A DNA stretch of 64,000 bases from Physella acuta (Eukaryota > Mollusca > Gastropoda > Physidae), in assembly GCF_028476545.1 (NCBI RefSeq), contig NW_026732275.1, forward strand, positions 28,501 through 92,500, given 5' to 3'. The notes under the pieces were generated by a model. The model did not search any database. It saw only the letters and a list, made by a program, of their open reading frames with translations, and was not told where the DNA came from. The translations under genes were made by a program, and so were the position numbers. Every line of letters begins with the position of its first letter. The stretch's first letter is position 1. This document shows, in pieces, positions 1 to 10,100 of the stretch.

Positions 1-382
1 ACTGTGTTCTTTTTAAATCATTGTTATGTTCATACAAAAAAAAAAAACAAAAAAAAAACAAAGAATTTCCGAATCATGATGAATTTTTGTTTGATACCAA
101 ATTCGGCTTGATTATCTCAAATGATTCAAAATTTGTAGGCTTTTGAAGAAATCCAAGATGGCTGTCATCTGCCATCTTGGATTTGTAAAAAAACAAAGAA
201 TTTCTGAATCTTGCTGAATAGTTGTTTGATACCGAGACTTGATATCAAATGTGACTTAATTATCTCAAATGGTTCAAAAGTTATAGGCAAAGTTAGAAGC
301 AGATAAGTGAAAATTGGTTTGAGCCTGGGAGCTCAGGAAATGGGAGAAATTAGGCCATGGAGCCCCGGGCTCAAAGGGTTAA
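1..382. repeat. Possible piggyBac-type MITE, right end, with stem-loop
   Basis: Two diverged direct repeats (about 61-105 and 190-235) flank a perfect 13-bp inverted repeat, 150-162 and 171-183, with an 8-base loop. The block ends CTCAAAGGG at 378 followed by TTAA (379-382), the end pattern and target of piggyBac elements. The left end is outside the window. Confidence 0.35.
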
Positions 383-1302
383 GTACGCTCATGGCAGGAA
401 CAAACAAGTTTTATAGTTCAGTTAAAGAAATAAATACATAGCTACATATTAAACAAGTTTAACAGTTGAGTTCTTATTATTTATTTCTTAAGTATATATC
501 TATTATCAAAACTATAACTCCGTTTATTGATTAAACTTCCATGTCATTTTTAGTTTTGTCAGTTGAACTAAACCCCCCTTCACTATGCAGTAGTCTAATT
601 TTTTTCTGATTGCTCAGTTCAAATATTTTTGTCTTTTGAAAATCAATGGCAACTTATTTCTATGAAATTTTTAGAATTGCTGAATATTTTAATCTGCTAA
701 ATTTAAAAGAGCCCATGATAATAATTTTTGTTGCCAGTGACAACAATTATATAGGTAGAACTTAAAGTAGATAATGTCGCCAGGTTCATGGATGATTTTT
801 CTTTTTAGTGATGATTTTAAACAAAATAATACATGGTATGTAGCTGGAAATTTATATTACTATGAAATAGATGATTTTAAGTGTTAGTTTGTTCTTTAAT
901 TCAAAGTTTTTTGTGAATAATTTCAACTTTAACACGGCTAAATGTTATTTTAATGGTTCATCCAACATACACATGGAAAACATGGGGGGGGGGGGGGGGG
1001 GTACCAAGATGGATATTACTGTTGTAACAATGTGCATATAAATTGAAGGACCATGCTCATGTGCAGATGTATTTGCACTTTGCATGCTGCTAAGAAATAT
1101 ACCCTTATTAGAGCCCTAAAAAAAGTATACTTGCTTGAACAAAATTTTTTTTATTCCTCTCATTTGTACTTATACTTAAAAAATTACATCGACCTTTAGG
1201 TGGTTATTGCTTACAAATTTTTACAAGGTATAGGCACATATGTAAATATTTTAGTTGTTAGAACGACTATTTAGATACTAAGGGTAAGAAAGAAAGACTA
1301 GT
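383..1302. other. Unannotated AT-rich stretch
   Basis: I see no exon or repeat that I can name. A run of about 17 G lies near 985-1001. Confidence 0.5.
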
Positions 1303-1344
1303 AAAAATAAACCAGGAGTGATCTCCCCTAAACTTTCTCGAATA

Positions 1345-3237
1345 TCTATCTATCTATATATATAAAAAGCAATGTATGTTTGTGTGTGTGTCTGTCCTTT
1401 ATGCATTACTACACCTCTCATCACATTGCCGTGAAATTTTGGCAAGTTGTTGAGAATATTCCTGGGGAGGTTTCTGCGAGAAAAAAAAATTTCAAATTCG
1501 CAAGGGTGGCGCCCCGACAGGGCGCAATTTGTTTTTCTCTATATACGGTATATAAAAATAAAAGTCGATTTTGGTTTGGCATCGTTCATCCGATAGCCAT
1601 GAGACTTTGGGGAGTTCATCATACCACTCTAGGGAAGGGTTCTGTAAAAAAAATCATTTTTAATTTCGCAAGGGCGGCGCCACGGGAGGGTCCGATTTTT
1701 CTCTATATACGGTATATAAAAATAATAAAAGTGAATTGCAGTGACACCGTTCACACGATCACCATGAAACTTTAGGAAGTTGTTGAAAATATTCCTGGGG
1801 AGGTTTCTGCGATAAAAAATATTTCAAATTCGCAGGGGTGGCGCCCCGGCAGGGCGCGATTTGTTTTTCTCTATATACGGTATATAAAAATAAAAGTCGA
1901 TTTTGGTTTGGCATCGTTCATCCGATAGCCATAAGACTTTGGGGAGTTCATCATACCACTCTAGGGAAGGGTTCTGTAAAAAAATAATTTTTAATTTTGC
2001 AAGGGCGGCGCCACGGGAGGGTGCGATTTTTCTCTATATACGGTATATTTTTTTAAAAGTCGATTTTGGTGTGACACCGTTATCCGATAGCCATGAGACT
2101 TTGGGGGAGTTGATTAGAACAATTCAGGGAAGGGTTCTGTAAAAAAAATCCTTTTTTAATTTCGCAAGGGCTGCGCCACGGGAGGCTGCAATTTTTCTAT
2201 ATATATGGTTTATAAAAATAAAAGTCTATTTCGGTTTCACATCGTTCATCCGTGTACCATGAAACTTTGGGGAGATGATTAGATCACTCAATGGTAGGGT
2301 TCTGCAAAAAAATATTGTTTAATATTGCAAGGTCGGCGCCCCCAGGGGGGGGGAGCGATTTTTTTTCTCCACACATGGTATATAAAAAATAAAACTCGGA
2401 TGCGGTTCATCCGAGTGCCATGAAACTTTCTTATGGGCGGCGCCATATAGGGTACAACTTTCGTCAATACACGGTTTGACGCCCAGAGTTTTAGAGCGAC
2501 TATGTTGGCACTTGGCATCCGTTAATCGAGCGTCCTGCATAGCGAGTAAGGAGTACTACTATATTCAGCGGTAAAACTACAACAGGCTTCTAAAAATAAC
2601 TTTGTAACGCGAGGAAATCCTTCTGTACAGTTTCGTCACCTTGCGAAAGATGAAAAAATAACTTTTTGAATATAAGGAGCCTACTGTAGCGTTTCGTCAC
2701 TTTGCGAATGATGCAATAAGCATCTATTATTAGACGATCCAGTCAGAAATTGAGATCGAGCATCTAATAATAGACCATTAGTAACGCTAGCATATTGCAT
2801 CAGTCACACTGATGTTTAAAACACGTCAAATAATTTTTTTACGTGTTAAAGAAAAAATCCTGTTGATTTGTGTCACTTTAGCGAATGACGAAATCTGCAT
2901 CATTGTTCACAGGATGCTATTTGGCATGATGGCGCCTGTTTTAAGGCGCCACTCTATGACCTTGACACATGGGTGGTCACCGAAGTGTGTTCTACCTCAT
3001 TATTTCGGTGATTGATTAATGTACACTCAAGGTTTTCATGCTGTAGTGTAGGTAAACCCGTGTCAAATATTTATGATCCAAGCGTATGCATTGTTTACAT
3101 TTAAACAACTCACTTTTAGAAAACAAGGTCACGAGTCTAAGAATATAGTATTGGTAACGCATGGATGAAACCCTTCTTATATATTTCGTCGGATTTTCTT
3201 ATATTCCCGCTGCAACGCGCGGGGATGGGTACGCTAG
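1345..3237 (+). mobile_element. Non-autonomous Helitron, family Hel-A, both ends present
   Basis: It starts TCTATCTATCTATATATATA after an A and ends ...GGTACGCTAG before a T, the Helitron rule (5' TC, 3' CTRR, A|T target). A CCCGC/GCGGG hairpin lies about a dozen bases inside the 3' end (3206-3224). Inside are several copies of a roughly 150-bp unit that contains GGCGCC and CTATATACGGTATATAAA. There are no Rep-helicase reading frames, so it depended on another copy to move. It sits in the family A repeat, whose empty site is seen at 9340 and 47240. Confidence 0.8.
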
Positions 3238-3279
3238 TTCTAATATAAAACTACGAGGGATGGCAACTCAGGACATTAA

Positions 3280-4489
3280 TCTATACTAATAGTTTCGCTG
3301 TCTGTGTATGTATCTATCTATCTGACAAGAACGCTCTGTCTGACAAGAACGCTCTAGAGAAAACATAAGAAAAAATTCTATCTGACAAGAACGCTCTAGA
3401 GAAAACACAAGCAAAATAAAAACTCTCACAGTGAAACGAAAGACGAAGTATGACGTCGACACATTTAGCATAGAGTAGAAAATAATCTCAAACCCAGAGA
3501 GTGCTCACAGTTATATGACGTCATTGATTTTCGCGTAAACATTGAATAAAAAGGAAATGTTGTCTAATCTAAATGGTTTGCGTGAAGAGTTTCTTGCATA
3601 CAATTCTTCGGGTAGGGGCGAAGCCCCACCCCACGCGTAAGAACGTCTGACCCCCCCCCCCCTCCCCAACTCAAAAGAAATTTCTTCATCGATACTCTAT
3701 AATAAAATTACCGCCTAATTAATGTGTCTAATCTAAAAAGTGGTTTTCTTGCAATTTCTTTAATGCAATTCTTCGGGTAGTGGCTAAGCGCGACACCAGT
3801 GTTTCTTTCAGACTTTTTCCTCCCCGGAGAGGGGTGGGGGTACTTGGAATTTTCGGGGGCGGGTGTAGAATTTTCGGGGAGGGGGCGGACACTGGAAAAA
3901 TTATATAATTATATTTCGTTGAATGGGACGGTAGACATGTTTTTTTTAGAGGGGGTGGGTGGGGGGTGGGGGGGGGGGTGGTGGTGTGGGGTGGGGTGAG
4001 TGGGTTTAATTTAGACTTTTTCCTCCCCGGAGAGGGGTGGGGGTACTTGAAATTTTCGGGGGCGGGTGTAGAATTTTCTGGGAGGGGGCGGACACTGGAA
4101 AAAGTATATAATTATATTTCGTTGAATGGGACGGTAGACATGTTTTTTAGGGGGGGGTGGGTGGGGTGTGGGGGGGGGGGTGGGGTGAGTGGGGGGTTTA
4201 ATTTAGACTTTTTCCTCCCCGGAGAGGGGTGGGGGTACTTGAAATTTTCGGGGGCGGGTGTAGAATTTTCTGGGAGGGGGCGGACACTGGAAAAAGTATA
4301 TAATTATATTTCGTTGAATGGGACGGTAGACATGTTTTTTGGGGGGTGGGGGTGGGGGGTGGGGGTGGGGGGGGTGGTGTGTTTTGGGGGGGGGGGGGTG
4401 GGGGGTGGGTTGGTTTTAGTTTAGAGAAAAGAGACAGCACTATCAACCTAGCGCCCGGTGTATCCTTCCTCAACGGGCCATTTTTCTCG
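3280..4489 (+). mobile_element. Helitron-like element Hel-B, unit 1 of a head-to-tail pair
   Basis: It starts TCTATACTAATAG and ends TTTTTCTCG before T; an inverted repeat CGCCCG/CGGGC (about 4451-4478) precedes the end. It has short tandem CTGACAAGAACGCTCT repeats near the 5' end and three copies of a roughly 190-bp module separated by blocks of almost pure G and T (3948-3998, 4148-4194, 4340-4413). No coding capacity. Confidence 0.6.
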
Positions 4490-5878
4490 TCTATAATAAT
4501 AGTTTCGCTGTCTGTCTGTCTATCTGACAAGAACGCTCTGTCTGACAAGAACGCTCTGTCTGACAAGAACGCTCTAGAGAAAACACAAGCAAAATAAAAA
4601 CATGCACAGTAATTCGAAAAACGAAATATGACGTCGACACATTTAGCATAGAGTAGAACATAATCTCAAACCAGAGAGTGCACACAGTAATATGACGTCA
4701 TTGATTCTCGCGTAAACATTGAAAAAAAGGAAATTTTGTCTAATCTAAATGGTTTGCGTGAAGAGTTTCTTGCATATAATTCTTCGGGTAGGGGCGAAGC
4801 CCCACCCCCCGCGTAAGAACGTCTGAGCCCCCCCCCCCCCCCTCCCCAACTCAAAAGAAATTTCTTCATCGATACTCTATAATAAAATTACCGCCTAATT
4901 AATGTGTCTAATCTAAAAAGTGGTTTTCTTGCAATTTCTTTAATGCAATTCTTCGGGTAGTGGCTAAGCGCGACACCAGTGTTCCTTTCAGACATTTTTT
5001 TCTCCCCGGAGAGGGGTGGGGGTAATTGAAATTTTCGGGGGCGGGGGTAGAATTTTCGGGGAGGGGGGGCGGACACTGGAAAAAGTATATAATTATATTT
5101 CGTTGAATGGGACGGTAGACATGTTTTTTTTGGGAGTGGGGGGTGAGGGTGGGGGTGGGGGTGGGGGGTGGGTGGGGTGGGGTGGTTTCCTCATCGATAC
5201 TCTATAATAAAATTACCGCCTAATTAATGTGCTTATCTAAAAAGTGGTTTTCTCGCAATTTCTTTAATGCAATTCTTCGCGTAGTGGCTAAGCGCGACAC
5301 CAGTGTTTCTTTCAGACTTTTTCCTCCCCGGAGAGGGATGGGGGTACTTGAAATTTTCGGGGGCGGGGGTAGAATTTTCTGGGAGGGGGCGGACACTGGA
5401 AAAAGTATATAATTATATTTCGTTGAATGGGACGGTAGACATGTTTTTTTTTTGGGGTGGGGGGTGGTGGGGGGGTGGTGTGTGTGGGGGGTGTGGGGGG
5501 GTGGTGTGTGGGGGGTGGGTTGGTTTCAGTGTTTCTTTCAGACTTTTTCCTCCCCGGAGAGGGGTGGGGGGTACTTAAAATTTTCGGGGGCGGGGTAGAA
5601 TTTTCTGGGAGGGGGCGGACACTGGAAAAAGTATATAATTATATTTCGTTGAATGGGACGGTAGACATGTTTTTTTTTTTGGGGGGGGGGTGGGGGGGCG
5701 GTGTGTGGAGGGGGTGGTGTGTGGGGGTGAGGGGTGGGGGTGGTGTGTGGTGGGGGGTGGGGGTGGGGTGGGGGTGGTGTGTGTGGGGGGGGGGTGGGTT
5801 GGTTTTAGTTTAGAGAAAAGAGACAGCACTATCAGCCTAGCGCCCGTTGTACCCTTCCTCAACGGGCCATTTTTCTCG
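4490..5878 (+). mobile_element. Helitron-like element Hel-B, unit 2 of a head-to-tail pair
   Basis: It begins TCTATAATAATAG exactly where unit 1 ends and finishes with the same TTTTCTCG before T. The 3' inverted repeat GCCCGTTG/CAACGGGC (5842-5867) is perfect here. G/T blocks lie at about 5130-5186, 5451-5521 and 5680-5803. Overall it is close to unit 1, as in known tandem Helitron insertions. Confidence 0.6.
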
Positions 5879-6105
5879 TAGACAATATTTGTAATCCATT
5901 TTTAATTACTTAAACTTTTTATAATAGAATAGAATCTTGTTAAAAAAAAGAATTGCACACCAAGTGAACACCTAATAAAATGTGCATAATAGTGCGGGAT
6001 ATTATTAGTAAATTATAAATTTCCATGCGTTTTTTGATAAATCAGAAATAGTGTAAATTAGTACTTCCGGTCAACGGAAATTACTCAAAATTTGAGTAAT
6101 ATACA

Positions 6106-6525
6106 GGGGGTCGGAGTGGTCGAGTTCATGGTTGCTAAACCAAAAAGTCTCGAGTTCGAACCCTCGGGCAGATGATGCTCGTTAGCTGGGGACAGCCACT
6201 CTTCTAGGAGAGACAACTCCAAAATTAAACAACTGCTGCCTTGTAGTTTGTTCTAGGTTGGACAAAGGCTATGGAAGCAAATCCAAAAAGAAAAGCAGGC
6301 TGAAATAGGAGTCAATGGCCTCAATGGCGCATAACAATGACACGTAACGCTTAATTGTGTTGGAGGCGTGGTCGAGTCGGCAAAAAGCTCATGGTTGATA
6401 AATTTGAACAAAGTCTCGAGTTCAAACCCACTGGCAGATAAATCTCGATTCTCGAGTTCAAACCCACTGGCAGATAAATCTCGATCCCCTTCAACACTAA
6501 TAATTAGAACGAAGAAGAAGAAGAA
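6106..6525 (+). mobile_element. tRNA-derived SINE, composite, with 12-bp target duplication
   Basis: The flanks GAGTAATATACA at 6094-6105 and 6526-6537 are identical. A tRNA-like head (TGGTCGAG box A, GAGTTCGAACCC box B) starts near 6112. A second head begins near 6367 followed by a duplicated 35-bp segment, and the tail is (GAA)n. It looks like two SINE copies fused before or during insertion. Compare 9985-10285. Confidence 0.75.
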
Positions 6526-6547
6526 GAGTAATATACAAGAAAGTAAA

Positions 6548-7073
6548 AATAAGCATGGTTATCTATTTAACCTATGTAACTGTATATGAATAATAAGCAT
6601 GTGTATTTTGGTGTAGCCCTACCACAATGCAACATTTGTAGAACCAGTTATGTTATAAATACATTTTATTTAGAAAGAGTACACTGACTGAGGTATTCTA
6701 AATATAAATTTTCTCTATTTTTTGTAATTTATTAAAAAAACGTATTTATGACAGATCGTGAGCACCTGCACTCTTCTGATTATATGTGTGCTTCAAACGT
6801 ACATTTTATTGGCATATAGGTTACTTGAATTCAAAGAACACTTGTTCCCCCACATTTTTATATAACTATCATGTAAAAAAGTTTTGATGTTTTAGAATTT
6901 TGGTTATTGAAAAAAGTTAAAAACCAAAATTTTAAAACATCGTAATTTTTTTACTACTTGAGATATCTGAATGAATTTGGTATTTTTTTTAAAATTAAGT
7001 TTTCATTTTTTTTTCTTTCATTTCTGAAAAATATTTTTTTTTCCTTTTACATTTAACATTTAATTTTTTTTAG
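6548..7073. other. AT-rich sequence before the first visible gene-1 exon
   Basis: Likely intron. It has a short dyad of TTTTAGAATTTTGGT and ACCAAAATTTTAAAA near 6888-6940. I see no exon. Confidence 0.5.
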
Positions 7074-7176
7074 TACAAGCAGTTTTCATATAATTACATC
7101 TGTGCATTATTCAAGACCTCAAACTTCAGAGGAAGCCTTTAAATATATTGCAGATAGCATTCATCAAGCCAAAGGG
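7074..7176 (+). CDS. KIAA2013: KIAA2013-like exon w1
   Basis: The exon follows a T-rich tract and AG at 7072-7073 and ends at GGG before GTATGA. The first base completes a split codon; then 34 codons ([15 protein letters not shown]...) end in phase 0. Confidence 0.78.
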
Positions 7177-10100
7177 GTATGATATACAAGACTATTATTT
7201 TTTAACAATTAAATAAATTAATTTTGGGGGTTTCTGATTAAAACATTAAAATTATTAAACCAAGTACTTCCAAAACCATAAGCCAAAAAGTATTAATTGT
7301 GATTATCCACTAGGAGCTGGAGATAGGGTTAAATATGAATGAAAAACAGCTGAAGCTAGAACACACTCGAGTTTGGGATAAGGTGAGTTAAAAAGTAAAT
7401 ATAAATCTGTTTCTAGAGCTTGTTATGTGTCATTTATTTTATTCCTGTTACACCACGTTTACACTTAAGACGTATGTATACCATACTTGTCTAGAACACA
7501 AAGACCACCAAGAGTTAACTTTATCTGGAACCATTTCTTCGCGGAACATGTATACTCTAGCATTCACACTTTCAGAACATTCTAGAAAACAAACATGACC
7601 TTTGACCTGGAGCATCTGCTGTATAGGCCTATCTAGATAATTAAAAGAAAGTAATCCACGTTAAAAAAATTAGATGGTGGGCATCCTTCTTTATTGTTTT
7701 AAAGCTTCTATAATTCAAAATGAATTTATATCTGAAAATGAGAGGATATGTAAGATTTTAGAAATTTTATTGGAGTGTTATAAACTGAACTTAAAATAAT
7801 GTTACACATGCTATAGTGTCTAAGTCTAAAACATTACCCACCTGCTATTACCCTCTTCAACAACACCACACACATGCACAAACCTTGGACACATCCCTAT
7901 TTCTCCAGCTTGCTGTCACTTAACAATACTTAGTAACTGGAGAAGTGTTTAGTTTACTGATGTATTTTCAGATTTCCAAATTAAAAACTTAAACATGTTA
8001 AAACAGGTTGGACATTTAATTAAAGAAATAATTAGTAAAGTATACATATAAGTAGGTCAAGCATAGTATACATGTCTTTAGTGTAAACTTGGTGATAAAA
8101 AAATTGTTATACAGAGAGTGTTTTTATTGACTGAAAAATGTGCAAAAACTGGTTAAAAAAATGTTTATTTTTAAATGTCTAAGAGATCATTTTTAGATGT
8201 TAAGTTTTGTATTTACCAATATTTGTTTTTCAGCTCTGGTTTAGTGGTTTTTCTATAAGCCATTCCTTAGCAAGTGGAGCAGTAAATGGTGATCGTATCA
8301 ACAAAACCATATATTATGTTCTTAGTAATGCACCAGCTCCTCTCCACAATGTTAGGTCAACACAAGATGACAAACTTGCCATTGAAAAGATTTTATACTA
8401 CCCTGATAGGTGTTATGAGGGTCATTCAACTCTGTAAGTTTTCATTAACAAATATCCAAACTAATACTTTTTATTTAATGTGATGTTGAGTTTGTTTATG
8501 AAACTTTGAAAAGTGACTTTCAGTGAAACTTGTTCATGTTGTTTATCTTTCTCATTTAATGCAATAATTTTATTTAAGTTGGCAAAAATAGGTATTTTCA
8601 CTTTTAATTATGCCAGAAGTAACATTTTGATGAAAAAAGTATTTACTATGATTTGTACATAATTAGTACATAATTTATGTCTTAGTATGCAAACTATTTT
8701 TGAATATTGTCAGTAAGGACATTACATACTTTTAATCATTTTATCATTCTTGATTAAAAGATAGCTAAACAATGTCCCAGTAGAAACTGTATCATAAAAG
8801 TTAATTAGTTGATATTTTTCCTAGCGGGGCAGATACTTTATGGATTAATCCAGAAGATGAATCTCAAATAGCAAGGGTAGTAACCACATGGATGATCACT
8901 CTAGAAAAACAAGGCTGTAGTGTAATAGCACAGTCAGGTCTGTACAGTGAATATAGATTATTTATAGTGTAGTCAGAAATTAATATTTTCTTGTTTTTTC
9001 CGTTGATCTCTTTAGCATAAGTTACAAATTAAAATTTTTGTAGCATAAAAAAATAGTAATAAAGTTCTAATTACAATTTAATTTAATGCAATAATATAAG
9101 TTAACTAGCTTCATATGCTAAATTAAATTAGTATTACACAAAATGTTATAAGTACCTCAAAAATGGCTAAATACTTAGCCACAGGTTGTTAATAGAATAT
9201 TTCTGATTTAACTACTTAATAGGCCTATCCTTTTTTTTATTCTAGTCTGTTTTTATCAATTTTTTTTCCATTAAATTAGTGAATCAATTGACCTCATAAT
9301 AAAATAAACCGGGAGTGATCTCCCCTAAACTTTCTTGCATATTCTTATATAACTTGGAATATAAAGATGATTTTTAATTACTTAAATTTTTTAAAATAGA
9401 ATAGAATCTCATAGAAAAAGAATTACTTTATAAATTTACATGCGTTTTTTTTTTAGAAATCGGAAATAGCGTAAATTAGTACTTCCGGTCAACGGAAATT
9501 ACTTAAAATTTGACAGAAGGTAGAGAATTAGATCTTTTACTTATGTGTGAAATTTCATTTATCTATCTGAAATAGTACTCAAGTTATAGGCTTTTGAAAA
9601 ATTCAAAGTAGAAAAAGTACCACCTCCGCTTATCGGAAATCGCTCAAAAGTTGATCAGGATCTACAATTTTGATAAGATACTTATATATACTTATATATA
9701 AAATTTCTCAACCTAGCTATAACGGTACTCACATTATCATGTTTACACACAGACAGACAGACATACGGACAAGATTGCAAAATTATGTTTTTCCGTATTA
9801 GTGAGGTGTAAAATGTCGAGATTTCTAAAAATCTCGATTTTTGTGTGTGCGCGATTTCAAGACTTTCTCTATACTTTGTATATACAAGAAAGTAAAACAG
9901 TTCATGGGAAGGGGAGGGGTGTAAATCTTAGCAGATCCCATAGAAGCAATTTATTCTTTTGAACAGAGATCTCTCTTTTTTTCTTCTGTATTCTTAATTT
10001 TAGTGTTGGAAAAGATCCCCTCCAACACAATTAAGTATACGTGTCAACTGGTTAGGCGCCATTGAGGCCATTGACTCCGATTTCAGCCTGCTTTTCTTTT

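Larger units (their letters stand above)
1303..6547 (+). repeat. Family A repeat, interrupted copy (about 330 bp of host repeat)
   Basis: Pieces at 1303-1344, 3238-3279, 5879-6105 and 6526-6547 align in order with the copies at 9301-9898 and 47201-47519. They share a GGGAG-TGAT-CTCCC-like start, a GGGATGGCAACTC block, AATAGAATAGAATC and a terminal CAAGAAAGTAAA. The gaps are filled by the Helitron, the tandem Helitron-like pair and the SINE listed separately. Family unclassified. Confidence 0.75.

Noticed and set aside
3799-5881. Gly/Trp/Val-rich frames and their Pro/Thr-rich reverse
   Set aside because: They are translations of G/T-only blocks in Hel-B, with no splice or codon support.
6106-6200. 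A tRNA gene
   Set aside because: Boxes A and B are present but no full cloverleaf forms and the body and tail are those of a SINE. The same applies to 17555.
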